A stretch of 64,000 nucleotides of DNA, taken from positions 20,455,385 through 20,519,384 of the forward strand of contig NC_089319.1 in the NCBI RefSeq assembly GCF_036669915.1, written 5' to 3'. Origin of the DNA: Pocillopora verrucosa (Eukaryota; Cnidaria; Anthozoa; Scleractinia; Pocilloporidae). The position numbers and the translations under genes were made by a program. The notes under the pieces were generated by a model. The model saw only the letters and a program-made list of their open reading frames with translations, ran no database searches and was not told the DNA's origin. Below, one piece after another: positions 1 to 21,860 of this stretch; the stretch's first letter is position 1; every line of letters begins with the position of its first letter.

Positions 1-2825
1 CATTATTTAACACGTCGTTTCTTTACAACGAAAATTCTGTCTTTGTCCATGGCGGGTTTGGCCTTAATTTGACTCACGTCACGGTCACTTCCACTTATGG
101 GTATGCTATCATGGCCAGTGCTCCCCCTAAAACATTGATTAAAGCGCCAGGTGTAAAGGTCTTCCTTGAAAGGTGTGTCTTGGTGAACAACCGGATTGGT
201 ATAAGGATGTCAACGACTTTTTGCTTAACTAATACGGACGACTTTTGTTCAACGGGTGACCAAACGCTTGTTGTAAAAAACAGTCTTATACTGGGAGGTA
301 ATGAAACATTAGGCACTGGTGATGCAGTCAGATTTGGAATGAGTTTCCCCAAAAAAAACAATAGCCGTGCAGTCTTGAAGCCAAGCAAAGAAGAGGTGTA
401 TTTGTCGCCAGATTTTGAAGCAAAACTACTTCTTGAAAACGTTACTTTTCAGGGGTTACATGATTGTGCTCTTTCAGTCAGTGTAGAAAGGAATGTTAGT
501 GGACTGATTTTGGTGAAAAACTGCAAGTTTCTTAACAACACTCAGTTTGTGAATCGACTAGATGAACGAGCAATTGTCCAAATTGAGTTTACGAATGTCG
601 ATCCACCCCAATGTCCGCATAAAAGAAAAGGAAACAAGAGTGAGGAACTAATGTGGAATAAGACATTTGAGTTACCGGTAATATTTGAAGATACTCGATT
701 CGAAAACAACGCTGGTATCGCTGGAACTTTGAACTTGTTAAATGGCAATGCCACGTTGAACAATTGCACCTTTAAAAACAACGAAGGAGTAGCCATGGGA
801 GGTCAAGTGTATCTGAGGACAGGTTTTGGAATTCTAAACATCGTTAACAGTAGTTTCCACCAAACAAGTTCGGCGGAACATTACCGTGGATCGAGAACTG
901 GTTGCTTTCTTCAATCTGAGAGCGCTGGTCAGCTGAAAATTGAACAATCGTCCTTTACAGCTGATGACAATAGGCAATACGATCCAATCTTTGCAGCAAC
1001 GAAAAGCAGTTCCATACTGATCGACGACTCATCCTCCTTTCGATGTCCAAGCGGAAGGCAAATCACTATCGAGAAAATCACCGAAGAAGACGGATTTGAA
1101 CTTGTGAAGGGGAGTGAAACCTGCTGGATAAGAGTGCAATATGTCAAATTACTCTGTGAAGAATGTCCAGATGGTCTCTACAGCTTAGAGAGAGGATGGG
1201 CCAGTGGCTTCCATGTTCACGAGGAAACCAAGTGCATCAAGTGTCCCTTCGGAGCAAAATGTGAGCGTGGAAACGTTTTAGCTCAAGAAAACTTTTGGGG
1301 TTCTAAAGTTAATAGAACCTCATCTACTCTGCAATTCATTCCATGTCCATTGGAGTACTGCAAAACTCCAGCTGATACAACTACACACGCGTACAATGGT
1401 TGCTATGGTAACAGGACAGGTGTGTTATGTGGCGAATGTGCAGAGGGATACAGTGAAGCCTTGTATTCCACGTCATGTCAAAAAAAGGAAAAGTGCCATG
1501 ATCATTGGTTTTGGTTGGTGAGCCTGATTTACATACTAGCATTTGCACTGTACCTTGTTTTTAAGCCTCCTGTCTTCACGTGGCTGTATCGTCAAGGTGT
1601 TTGGTTTAGGAGTACATCCAATTCTAACAGCAGACAGGAAGCACCAAACGGAGATAGCAGAGATAAACACGATGCTGGGTACCTGAAGATCACTTTCTAC
1701 TTTTATCAAGTTGCCGAGATACTGATGATCACGTCCACAGAGACAACTGCTCACGTCATCCCTTTTGTTACACCAATCGTTGCATTATTTAATTTCCAGG
1801 TGAGGAATTTTAAGGGCAGCATTGGATGCCCATTTCCTGGCTTCACTGTTGTCACCAAAGAGCTGTTTTTCTCCTTGAAGTTCCTGGCAATCTTGCTCTC
1901 CATTCCCCTAATTTACGGCATCCACCGAGCTATAAGCAGGTTCCGCCCCATTCCAAAGCCTTCGCTGAGACTATACTGGGCTGTTGTTCTGGAGACCCTG
2001 TTACTTGGATACAAAACTCTTGCGGATACATCCCTTACTCTTATGCACTGCGTTCCCGTGGAGCTGGAGTGGCGTTTGTTCATAGATGGAAACATTCAGT
2101 GCTGGCAGTGGTGGCAATACTTGCAAATTGTCTTCATCTTGGCATTCATCATCCCCCTTGTTCTCGTCCTTTTCTGGGGATTGCTGATGCTTTCTAAAGA
2201 CAAAGTGTCCGCCAAAGAGTTCCTGACATCATGCGCATTTCCTCTGCCCTTTCTTTTCATCTGGTTGTTTCGTTGTTGCAAGAGGAAAAGATATACAAGC
2301 CAGTACGAATACCTCCCGGGCAGCTCCAAGGATACCGATGACATAAAAAGAGTTCTTTACGACCCATTCCGTTCAGCTTCTGATGGTGACCACGGTACTT
2401 TGTACTGGGAAAGCGTTCTGGTTGGTCGAAGGTTCCTTCTGCTAACTATTAGTACCTTTATCACCGATCTTTTGACAAGATTTGTCTGTTTAGGAATTGC
2501 ATGTGTTCTGATTTTGGCGCATCATCTCCTTATGAGGCCATTCCGCGACCGAAAGGCCAACATCTGTGAAAGTCTGTCTCTTGTGAGTCTGACTGCTATC
2601 TGCACGTTCAACTTGGCTAAAGTTACCATTATCGCCCAGGGGCTCGAGCCTGCTGGACCGAAGCAAATCCTTTTCCATGCTCTGAAGTGGATCGAGGTTG
2701 CCCTGCTTGGCTTCCTCCCAGCCATGGCCTTCATCCTTGTGGTTCTTGTGGCTTTCTCTCAAGTCGTTCGCCTGCTGTACCATTGCATGAAGCTTTTGCA
2801 CCGATCAAACACGAACATTGTGTAG
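1..2825 (+). CDS. Beta-helix / Cys-rich / polytopic membrane protein, 5'-partial
   Basis: The reading frame is already open at base 3 and runs to the stop at 2823-2825, so the gene enters from the left; the first codons after base 69 are not its start. The N-terminal half has repeated 'N-C-x-F-x-N-N' units (about 480-860) typical of right-handed parallel beta-helix or Pmp-like repeats, with many N-glycosylation sequons. A cysteine-rich stretch follows (about 1153-1500, CEECPDG, CIKCPFGAKC, CGECAEGY) resembling EGF/ephrin-receptor-like modules. The C-terminal half has about eight or nine hydrophobic segments (about 1500-1563, 1710-1800, 1867-1930, 1966-2050, 2115-2190, 2220-2275, 2430-2535, 2575-2640, 2685-2790). 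It is probably a surface protein with the beta-helix outside. At least 2.8 kb of coding sequence lacks introns. I do not know its function; similar architectures occur as uncharacterised families in cnidarians. Confidence 0.85.
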   Translation, partial: LFNTSFLYNENSVFVHGGFGLNLTHVTVTSTYGYAIMASAPPKTLIKAPGVKVFLERCVLVNNRIGIRMSTTFCLTNTDDFCSTGDQTLVVKNSLILGGNETLGTGDAVRFGMSFPKKNNSRAVLKPSKEEVYLSPDFEAKLLLENVTFQGLHDCALSVSVERNVSGLILVKNCKFLNNTQFVNRLDERAIVQIEFTNVDPPQCPHKRKGNKSEELMWNKTFELPVIFEDTRFENNAGIAGTLNLLNGNATLNNCTFKNNEGVAMGGQVYLRTGFGILNIVNSSFHQTSSAEHYRGSRTGCFLQSESAGQLKIEQSSFTADDNRQYDPIFAATKSSSILIDDSSSFRCPSGRQITIEKITEEDGFELVKGSETCWIRVQYVKLLCEECPDGLYSLERGWASGFHVHEETKCIKCPFGAKCERGNVLAQENFWGSKVNRTSSTLQFIPCPLEYCKTPADTTTHAYNGCYGNRTGVLCGECAEGYSEALYSTSCQKKEKCHDHWFWLVSLIYILAFALYLVFKPPVFTWLYRQGVWFRSTSNSNSRQEAPNGDSRDKHDAGYLKITFYFYQVAEILMITSTETTAHVIPFVTPIVALFNFQVRNFKGSIGCPFPGFTVVTKELFFSLKFLAILLSIPLIYGIHRAISRFRPIPKPSLRLYWAVVLETLLLGYKTLADTSLTLMHCVPVELEWRLFIDGNIQCWQWWQYLQIVFILAFIIPLVLVLFWGLLMLSKDKVSAKEFLTSCAFPLPFLFIWLFRCCKRKRYTSQYEYLPGSSKDTDDIKRVLYDPFRSASDGDHGTLYWESVLVGRRFLLLTISTFITDLLTRFVCLGIACVLILAHHLLMRPFRDRKANICESLSLVSLTAICTFNLAKVTIIAQGLEPAGPKQILFHALKWIEVALLGFLPAMAFILVVLVAFSQVVRLLYHCMKLLHRSNTNIV

Positions 2826-5800
2826 CTGAAGATATTGATGACGGATTAAAAGACGCTTCAATGTCGTAATGGTACTTTTGCTGTTGTTTTTTCTGTTATG
2901 TCAGCGTTGTCAGTTTGAGGACATTAAGCTTCATGTAGAGTTTGACTAATTTGATACATCATTATTAATAAGAGTGTTTAACTAATAACTTGAGTAGAAG
3001 GATTACATCGGAACTTTTTACAGTAAATTTAAAGTGGCTATTCAAAACACTCCCTTTGACAGTATCTTGGTAAAGGTTCATTAAAAGGTTTAGGAGCCTG
3101 TACATATATGCTTTTAAAAGTAGAGAACGAGTTTTTCATTTAAGCTTGGCTGTCATATCAGCGGTGTAAAAGTACTAGGTTTTTTTCCATCTTAGTAGAG
3201 ACAGTTAGATGAGTTTACAAGACAGTTTTCCCAAGAACCACCTCAAATTCGGTGCAAGAATACTGAGTGGGGAAAACTTGATGACAACCTATTTGGACGA
3301 GCACTTGTATAATACTGACCGGGATCAGTTTCCTCTTCTGGAAGCAATTTTAGAGCAGTTTGTTTATAAATTTTGTTTTCTCATACTTGAACTATTGTTA
3401 GTCGATTATTTTTTAAGGTTTTAGTTTCTCAAAGGTGTTAGTTTTCGAGATATTAATCAAGGAATGTGAATGCCATGCTCTTGCATCGCGCATTGAAGTC
3501 TTAGGCCGTTATTATTACCTGATTATATATTTAGAACCTCGTTTTTTTTTTATTTGTTAATCAAATTGTATGCGCCATTATTACGCGCTCGCATGCATAG
3601 GGAAACCTTAATCCAGGGGACAGCCCTTACGGAAATTGTGAAAGACAAGTTTACTATGTAAGTTACCTATGTAACAATTCTATCGTTATATGGTTATTTC
3701 CTTCTACGGCTTATTCTGGATTTTTCTGGATTATAGTTTGTGACCAATGATTTCACATTTCCTCCGGATAGAGGTGTCTCAAATGAGGGGTTCCATCCTA
3801 TTGAAGTCGATTTCAAGTTAAAAGCACCACTCTGCAACGAAATATTTAGTGTCCCTGTCAATAAAACATAGATAAGCTTGGTCCATTTTGACACACTTAT
3901 TTTTTTGTAGTTTATCGTGGAATGGGTTTGAGAGAAATCCAAATTTTTGACATTATTTTTGCTGTAGGTGTGATCAATCAGTCGATAAGCTGTAGAGAAT
4001 TGTACCTCTAAGAAACAGTCAAAAGGTTCCTTTATGCTGTCAATTAAAGTGTACTGTTTTCTGCTACGTCACCTCCTTTATTTTAGGTATTCAAATCCCA
4101 TGCGTACCCGGGTCGGTTTCACCCCGTTTAGCGTTGGTCTAATGTAAAAGTTAGCACTCGGACTTCCTTTTATCTTTGTGATCATCGTACAGAGCGCGAG
4201 TGATAGGGAGTCTTCTGCTTGACGTGCGCGGCTCATGGTGATTGATGCGCACCAATGACTTTTATTCAAACAATTGTTCAGTTGTCCCCAAAACTGATGA
4301 TTTTCTACTTAGCTTCCCATCGTTTTCTCAGTCTGCAGAACAATCATGATTTTTCTGCCAGCGATTTTTCCCCTCCTCCCTTGCACCCCACCTAATTAGC
4401 CTACCTCCATTCGCGGGAAAAAAATGAAAGGAAAAAAAATTACTGAGCCTGTTCTTAAGTTAAGAAACTTTTTGCAACGTTTCAAGAGACGGTTTTCATC
4501 GTCGAGCGGGGAAGGGGGGAGGGGGGGTTGTTGTGTCATGATAAAACTTACCTGATCCCCTAGTAAGACTCTGTCTCTCATGACCTCCCCCCTTAACTCC
4601 CCCCCGCCCCTCTTTCATTGGCAGTTAATTTGCAGTCAATTTTTTACATTCCCCCTTTTAAACTACGTTGCCGACAACTGATCCCCCCAAGTAATGGGCT
4701 CCCGTCCCCCCTTAATTATCCCTGAAGTCATGTGATCTCCCCCAATTTCTCCCCCCTTTCCAACCACGTGGTAAATAATGACCTTTCCCTTATGCTAAAC
4801 GCACTGTCAAAATATTCGACGATATCCTTTACACACGCAACACAATTCAGTGAGTCTTCGACGTTTCGTTTTTTTCTGCACCTGCTTCAAGTTTTTGCGA
4901 TATTTATCAGATAGTTTCACGCGCTTTTCATCGGCAACGACACCTTCATATCTGTTTTACGTGCTATTAAATTGTCTTTGTTTTTCCATTATCACTATTA
5001 TTAATAATTTTACGGAGTTGATAACAATCTTTGCATTTAATTGCAATTGTCCATTTATCTCGATAGATTTTTCCGCGATAGTGACCCAAGAGCAATATAA
5101 AGCCATCATTCAGGAAAAGGTTACTCAGCAAACTGCGGACGTTATTCTCATAACATGGGTTTGTTTCGAAAAACAAAATCCGGCAGAGAGTGTTAAAATC
5201 GACAGCTGCAAAAGAGAAAATGCTTTTCTGATATTTCCGGGGCTTTTTGACAAATTAGCAGATATTAAACTGACCTACCGTGTCAAAATAACCTGACTCG
5301 AATTATTTATTATTGTCTAATTCCTTTCGCTTCATTTCTTCTCGAGCGATATAAGGCACGTTGATCGTTTGTTTCTCGAAATCACTTATTTTAAGCCAAA
5401 CACGTTGCTTGCACATTCTTTTGTCGGAACAGGAAAACTGCGGCTTTCGTTTGGCCTATTTATAACCTGTGCTAGATCAAATTTCTTCCTAGGGGGACTC
5501 GTGTTGGTTAAGTGACGTGTAAATAGCGACGTACTATTTTGCAATTTAAATTGCTTCCTGTCTTAAATTTTTTGACAGGCAACGTGAAAGCGATCATTCA
5601 TTGCGACAGAGGAGTGTTGTAATTTACCTTGGTTTGTGATGAAACACGGGAAGTTCGATCCCAATTTTCACTTTCCTATCGAAACGCCAAGACTTGTTAA
5701 ATCTTTGGTTACGCTATTGTGACATTGCGACCGAAACATCAGCCTTAGGCCCTCCTTGTTGACTAAAAGTTTAAACTCTGAACGTTTGAACTTGAATCAA

Positions 5801-5940
5801 GCCGAGAACAGAACGGAAATTGCCATAAAGGAACGACCGTTGATTGATTGTTCTTCTCTAATCAGGAAAATCTGTTCAAGGAATAATATGCTCTGGCGAA
5901 GACATAATTCGCAGTGATCTGCTGTCATCTAAAGTTCAGC
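2826..5940. other. Intergenic stretch, no supported gene
   Basis: AT-rich intergenic DNA after the left-edge membrane protein gene. Part of it (about 4370-4760) is low-complexity, with C-runs and G-runs of six to eight bases. Reading frames up to 148 codons occur (4850-5296) but lack family motifs and good splice context, so I call none of them. Confidence 0.6.
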
Positions 5941-8933
5941 ATGAATCACCCATCTGATGAACCCGACGACAACCAAAATTTCCACGATGAAATCTCCTCG
6001 ACTCTGAAAGGTACGTGGCTGACACAGATACTACTAAATGGTTTAATATTGGCAGCCGTGTTAGATCAGAATAATAATTTTCACCTATAAGAGTGACTGA
6101 TTTGTAGATTTTAACGTCGTGCAAGCGAACAGAGAATTATTAGAAATTTGCGTGCGCGGAATATGGTAAACAAACGCGTTGTTCACGTCAAATAAAAGTA
6201 TTTCTTTTGGGATTAAAATGTTTTTTCTTTGCTTTGGTTGAGCCGATGAAAGAGACATCATCTTGAGCCTTTCGCAATAAATTTTCCGTACAAATCCACT
6301 TTAGTTTTCCCTAGAACTGATATAAGGTAAGAATATTTCTTTTCATTTTAAGCGAAAACCTGAAGACAACGACAAATGAGCGGTTGAAGAAACCATGCAA
6401 AATATGTACAACAATTCTCTGTGTATATTTATTCCTTTTTGATCGTTGACAGAGGTTTCAAAAAGGAATGTTCGCCAGCTATTTTTGTTTCTATGATAAA
6501 ATGGCAAAGCTTCCGAAAAAAAAACTAATTTCTCATCGTTGTTCCACATTTATTTAAAATCACACGGCAAAACAATAGAATGGCGGACGACGGAAAATTA
6601 GTTAATGGTTATATTGATTTGCTTTGGATGTTCAATCTATATACAATGGCGTGCGGCAGGATACCTCTAAAATGTAAACGAAGAAGAACGGAAATCTCAC
6701 GGCTACTTCTTTGAACAGGATTTCAGACGAGTTGGACGGGTACACGAAATTCTGCAAACGCCGCACTTTTTTCAAACTAAAATACATCAAGTGTTTCGAT
6801 AATAACAACAGGATAATATGCCACAGTAATAGAAGTATATTACCATAACAATGAAGGAATTAAACAAGATATTTTTATATCGAGCGAACTTTCGTCCGAG
6901 GTCTGAACAAAGCAAATTTCCGTCGATTCCCCGAATTTGTCAAAGGCGCAGAACGGAAGGAAAAACATAATATAAAAGTTCAGACTGCTGTTATTTTTAT
7001 TTTATTCATGTATTAGATGTTTTACCATTCATATGCAAATTAAATTTGGAGTAATCGTTTTAAAGAATAATCTAAAATGGTTTTTCAGTGGGAAACCAAT
7101 GAATATGTCCTTTTTTATTTCGAATTGTGTGACTGTGTTTTCGTTCTCAGATTACACGAGAAACCGAGAATGGCGCGCGTGAAAATCAACACTGTGGTGA
7201 ACAAATTTTAAATTTATTATTTCATTTCAAAGAGTTGTTAAGAGGATTCAAAGACGTTCATTCGGATAAAGGACTTTCTTTTTTAAGACTAATTTTTATT
7301 TATACCAAATATAATTTGGCGATTACTTAATCCACATGTGGTTTGTTCATTTTCATTTCTGTTAATTGGTTCTCGAAACATCTTGGTATTATTGTCAAAA
7401 TTCTTCTAAAATGCGGAATCAAAATATGTTATCGCGGTGAATTCAGGGCGTGCAACAAAGACATTCAAATTCCAGTTCAAAGTATGAAGAAGAAGTGTTT
7501 TACAGCGAGCAAAGTGAAATTACATGACGAGTTCGATTTTCTCAGCGAAATCGGTCACGCACCTTCGGTGGGTGTAAATCTGTTAAGACTTTGCAAGTAC
7601 TTATGCTTGATTTTTCAAAGCCATCAATATCATAATTACCATGCAAGGCATCTGGAAGGAAATTTCAAATTGGGTGTATACATTAAATAAAGTAATGAGT
7701 TGCGATGTAATTTTTAAATATAACTAATGAGCATTACGTAGTCATTCCTTCGAAAACTATTGCGTAATCTACTTTCGAAAGCGAGTACTCTTCTTATCCA
7801 TAAAGTATAATCTCTTGAAGTTAGTTAGTGCTCTTTGTGCTTGGGATTAAAAACACCATAATAGAATTGTTCCTTGATATTTTGCAATGGCATCGTTTCC
7901 GGTAATAAGAGAGGGGGCGGAGGAAGAAGAACGAGTGGGGTGCAGCCGCAGGGACGGTTGTCGCCATGTGTTAGAGACACCATTTCACCTCTTTTCAATT
8001 AACTTGTCAAAGAAACGTCAATATTTGTACTTAAATAAATTAGGGTGGGATTACTGGTGAGAAAAAATATGTATTGTAATCAGTTGATATTTGGTGCAAA
8101 GTTCATAGGGCCGTTAGATTCGTTGAACCGCCGTCGTTGATTTTGACAACGAGTTTGTGATTGTATGGAGCCCGAGCCGGGGAGGTGACCTAACGTAACA
8201 GTACTTCGTTTAGCCTTCCCTTTTGACTAGATTCTGGGGAGGGTGTAGTAACCGAGAGCCCGGGGAAAATGGTTCCTCGTGATAACTACTTGGTTACAGA
8301 AGTATACTTCGCACTGCATAAGTTTGAATTTGTAAAATGATACTTGTTCTTATTCCCCTTCTACGGGTGTTTGCACATTGTGTGCTGAGGCTCGTGTTCA
8401 ACGCCCTATATTAGGTCCATAGTATTTAGAAATCTAGACAGACATTTACTTTGCACTCCCAATTCAATTCATTCATTATGTCGTTTTTTCACACAGACGT
8501 GGAGATATTTCTCAGTGACCTCGCGGAGGAATCACTTCAGTTACATCTCGAAAAACAAAGAGATGAGCTCCTTGAGAAGGTAATTCAACTGAAAAAGAAG
8601 GTCACAGAGTACAAAAACTCTCAGATGGTTACAAATGGAATCAAATCCCCGAGACCCAAAAGAAAAAGCTACCCGTTTGCGGCTGTAAAGGACAGTATGC
8701 ATACATACGCTGCGCATTTACAAAAAATAAACGTGGATGTGAAACCTAAGCACCCAGGCTCACCCGAGATAAGGCGGTCAGTGGATAAGCCTAAAATGCG
8801 CCCGCGCTCCGTGTCGTGTCCCGAAATTCGCTTCACTTTAAGTCATGCGTGGAGGACGTCCCTTCCTAAGGTTCCAGAAAACGAGGAGCTCAAAGTAGAT
8901 GGAGACAAAGGATCCTTATCAGAGGAAGACTAA
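5941..8933 (+). CDS. Small two-exon gene, coiled-coil/basic protein, unrecognised
   Basis: Coding exon 1 is 5941-6010 (MNHPSDEPDDNQNF..., donor AAAG|GTACGT). Exon 2 is 8497-8933 (acceptor TTTTTTCACACAG). Exon 1 ends one base into a codon and exon 2 supplies the other two, giving Asp and an open frame to the stop: about 168 aa. The N-terminus is acidic and polar. Next comes a heptad-like amphipathic helix (EKQRDELLEKVIQLKKKV) likely to form a coiled coil, then a basic Ser/Pro-rich tail. The tail contains RSVSCP, which fits the mode-1 14-3-3 consensus RSxSxP, and ends acidic (LSEED). I do not recognise the family. An additional exon in the 2.5-kb intron cannot be excluded. The matching splice phase and the long exon-2 frame are the main support. 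Confidence 0.55.
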
Positions 8934-9037
8934 ATGCTAGTTGCGTCAACAGGTTTAAATACAAATTTCTTCTTCTCGAAATCCAGTCCTCTATGCATGT
9001 TGACTCAAAAAGAATGGAAATAGAATTAGCTGCGCTG

Positions 9038-9043
9038 AATAAA
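9038..9043 (+). terminator. Candidate poly(A) signal AATAAA
   Basis: AATAAA lies about 105 bases after the stop of the two-exon coiled-coil gene, a usual distance for a short 3' UTR. Single hexamers are common in AT-rich DNA, so this is weak by itself. Confidence 0.35.
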
Positions 9044-10207
9044 GAGAAAGGACCATTAAATCTTCCAAGAGTAAACAGTTGAAGGCAGAGCATAAGATGT
9101 TGTGTTCATTACCTGTGCCCCAGTCTTCCTCGCTGTTCGTGGAACGAACCACAACCGTACGCGAAGTGTCCTGAGATGGTCATAAATGAGTACTAATTGG
9201 ATAAATTAAACCTGGGAGAGTTTGAAGCCATGGATCCACACTTATTTAAGGTCTTAGTTTCGTTACGGAAGAATAACATTTGCGCTCGAGAGCGACCAGT
9301 GAGGTCACGCAGACTGGGTCACGCGAAAAAATAACATTGATATACTGCTGACAAGTGCGAAAGTCACATAAATTAATAAAGTAATAGTGGTTGTTATAAA
9401 ACGGAAGTTATCTTAACTTATTTGACTTCGACTTGGAGCCGATCTAATATGGAATGTGTATCTGCTTTTCTACATTTTTATTTATTTGAGAATTCTATTT
9501 GCTTGTGCACGTTGGGTAATAAACTCGCTTTCACGCCGAGTGTGCTTACATGTCACTGGATTCTTTGAAATCTTTAATGGTTAAACGTTTCTGACCATAT
9601 GGATCGACAAAACAAGAAAATCGAACTGAAAGCTTACGCATACCCCTTTCTACCCTCCTCGCGTTTTATTCGGATTGAAAGCAGTACATCATTTGTGCGG
9701 TGTTAGGAGCCCCTGGTTTATATAATTATAATAATTTATTTCTGCCGGTTCTCATTTTCAAAATTGAAAAAAACAACAACAACTAGAATTCCGTTCTATA
9801 AGGTATCCGCGTGGAGAAATTTAAGGGGGGGGGAGGATTTCAATTTTAAGCTTTGGGATGCGTCGATTCCATCATATAAATATTAATTACTAATTCAGAT
9901 GGATAATCTCTTATACGGAAGATTCTTTTCATACGCAACCGCCTAAAAGCTATTAAACTCGATCCAATTAAAAAAAGGAAAAAAAAAAAAAGAAGCAGAT
10001 TCATGGTGGACAGCGAGGAGCTATCGAAAATACGACCTCGAAGAAGAGAGGAATTATTTGAGGTGAAAATTTAGTGTGCGGACGTCAGGGAAACAGACTT
10101 CCGCATCCGTCTACTCCTAAACCGGGAACTTGGGTACTAAATGAGCCCGTGAGTATTCCGCTGAAATCGAACATGGCGGACGGACGTGATGTTTTCGCGA
10201 CGTTGGC
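9044..10207. other. Intergenic stretch, nothing recognised
   Basis: No exon-like reading frame or repeat family recognised. A G-run at about 9825-9835 and an A-run at about 9966-9992 are low-complexity. The last part must hold the ECD promoter and leader, but no clear TATA box or initiator was identified. Confidence 0.5.
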
Positions 10208-19954
<9,747 letters not shown>

Positions 19955-20783
19955 CTTCACGTAACAGAAGTGAATCATTGTGTTCAAAGGAACATTCTGG
20001 TCGATTTACAGCCAGAATCGGCGCAGAAGAAAGGAGCGAAGAGAGCAAATTTTTGTCTCCTAAACTAACGTCTTCTTCCAAGAAAAACATTTGTATCTCT
20101 TGACCAAAGTTGAATACACGTCCAGGTGCTCTGGAACTGCGACTTAGTTAGGGGAACAAAGTTAACGAGCCGACAACAATTCACTTTGCGTCAGATTTGA
20201 CAGATTCAAGAAACCAAAGTGGTTCTGGAGGTAGTATGGTTGTAAAGTGCATCACATAAGTTTAAAGTTGCGCGTGGTTTTTTCAAAACAAAAAGAAAAG
20301 AAAGCGAAGTATAACTCTACTGAAGTGAAAACTGTCAAGAGAATATGTTTTTGCACCGTTGGGTACAAAATTAAACGAGACGAAGTAAAACACATGGTCG
20401 CTTTTGGTTATATTTCTTTCAAACAAATATGTCGAGTCGTTGCATTATACCGGTTGCATTCGTAACAATATCAAAGAAAACTCTCCCTGTTTAATATGGT
20501 GTTGAGACAATACTCCACTGCTTAAGTATCGTGACCAGAGGTTTTCGTTCGCAATCCGCGTCAGTTTTCTGTGTCCGCCGTTTCCACCCTCGTTTACTAT
20601 CATCCTTGGAAAGTTTTTTCTTTCCTTGTCTAAATGTGGTGACTTTCCTCCTTTAAAGTTTCGCAAGTAACTATTCCTCTGCATCGTACTTTTCTCCCCT
20701 TCGTGTAAGCGTTTGTTTCCTTCAACTGCCTCACGCACCTTACTAAGTAACGCTGAAAACCGTTAAGTGCTGCACTACACTCA

Positions 20784-20818
20784 AGAAGCATTCTCAGACG
20801 GGGTTAAAGAATGCTTCT
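20784..20818. repeat. 11-bp inverted repeat downstream of ECD
   Basis: AGAAGCATTCT at 20784-20794 and its reverse complement AGAATGCTTCT at 20808-20818 form a hairpin with a 13-base loop. It lies about 830 bases past the ECD stop. No known structure is recognised. Confidence 0.4.
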
Positions 20819-20876
20819 GCACTCATGAACGTCTTTCCAAAATGTTTATTATTCAGAGGAGCCAATGAAAAAAAAT

Positions 20877-20990
20877 ATAATTATTTTCTCCCTCGATTCG
20901 TCATTTGGCGCACGCTTTGCGTTTTTTTTTTTTTTTAATAATTATTTCCTCCCTCGATTCGTTATTTGGCGCTCACTTTGCTCTTTTTTT
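20877..20990. repeat. Two-copy tandem duplication with T-run
   Basis: A unit of about 60 bases (CTCCCTCGATTCGTCATTTG then GCGCACGCTTTGCG and a T-run) appears twice in a row. Copies begin near 20878 and 20938 and differ at a few sites. Confidence 0.65.
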
Positions 20991-21260
20991 CAACCAACTT
21001 CTTTATTCCTTTTCGAAGTCTGAGGCCATTGTATCACCTTTATCAAAAATAGTTCTTTTGCGGCACTCTTTCTTTGTTAATTGGAAATGTCCTCATCTTT
21101 GTTAATGACAGCTCCTCACGACCTGTTTAATTAGCAGTGTTGACTGTGCATACATCTGTGTTTACTTTCAAAGCGAAGCGGTTAAATATTAAGCAAAAAA
21201 CCGCAAACTTGTATCGTATTCCATATAGCTAGCTTCGAACGAAAGTGACCTTTATACCAA

Positions 21261-21860
21261 ATGTTCATCGCGTTCCGAAGCATGGAAAAATTTTCAAGAA
21301 TTTATTTAATCCTCGTGCTTTGTATCGTAACTACGGTGAGCGGCGAGGACTCGCCGGACAGTGCCGTGACTCAAAATTATTGTCCGTATTTCAAAAACCG
21401 AGCTCCTGTTCCTCAACCGGGCCTCAAAAATTGTACGTGGTACAAAAAAAATGCCTGCTGTCTTCAAAGCGAGCTGGACTTAATATTCCCGTCAGTTTCG
21501 CCCCCGCTTGGAGCGAGTGAGCGATGTTTGCGGTACACCAATTTCCTCATGTGCTACGTTTGCGCTCCCGATCAGAATTTATTTTACGACAACGAACGTT
21601 TGACCGTGTGCGGAGGTTTCTGTGACAAATGGTTCGCCGCCTGCGGTGATGCAAAATTCAAGGGAATGAAGATCAAAGAGCTGTTTAAATCAGGAAAAGA
21701 GTTTTGTCGAGCAAGGAAATTTTCGGTCGGTGAGGCTACCGGGAAAGATTGTTTTAGTTTTGAACAAAAAATCACGAGCTTTGCTACGCCAAGGCTTCCC
21801 TCAGAGCATGCTCTTTGGTTGGCCGCAACAGTGGTTGTCCTGTTTGTGGATAGAAGTTAA
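21261..21860 (+). CDS. Folate-receptor-like domain secreted/GPI-type protein, copy 1
   Basis: Intronless frame of 199 codons. The start at 21261 or the in-frame Met at 21282 precedes a signal peptide (hydrophobic run ending near VSGEDS); I favour 21282 slightly. The mature part has the folate-receptor-like pattern: YCPYFKN, NCTWYKKNACC, CYVCAPDQNLF, LTVCGGFCDKWFAACGDAKFKG, EFCRARKF. There are twelve cysteines, all conserved in the paralogue at 24526-25143, consistent with six disulphides. The last residues (ALWLAATVVVLFVDRS) are hydrophobic, suggesting a GPI-anchor signal or weak anchor. The family includes folate receptors and the N-terminal domain of HHIP-like proteins; folate binding is not established. 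An AATAAA (21859-21864) overlaps the stop codon, so the 3' UTR may be very short. Confidence 0.85.
   Translation: MFIAFRSMEKFSRIYLILVLCIVTTVSGEDSPDSAVTQNYCPYFKNRAPVPQPGLKNCTWYKKNACCLQSELDLIFPSVSPPLGASERCLRYTNFLMCYVCAPDQNLFYDNERLTVCGGFCDKWFAACGDAKFKGMKIKELFKSGKEFCRARKFSVGEATGKDCFSFEQKITSFATPRLPSEHALWLAATVVVLFVDRS

Noticed and set aside
4850-5296. 148-codon plus-strand frame between the left-edge gene and the two-exon gene
   Set aside because: No family motif, AT-driven composition, and it starts from a non-conserved position. Reads like chance open sequence.
7343-7690. 115-codon frame in the intron of the 5941-8933 gene
   Set aside because: No phase-compatible splice sites that keep the downstream frame and no recognisable motif.
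20445-20738. 97-codon minus-strand frame downstream of ECD
   Set aside because: Low-complexity basic/polar peptide with no supporting splice or homology signal.
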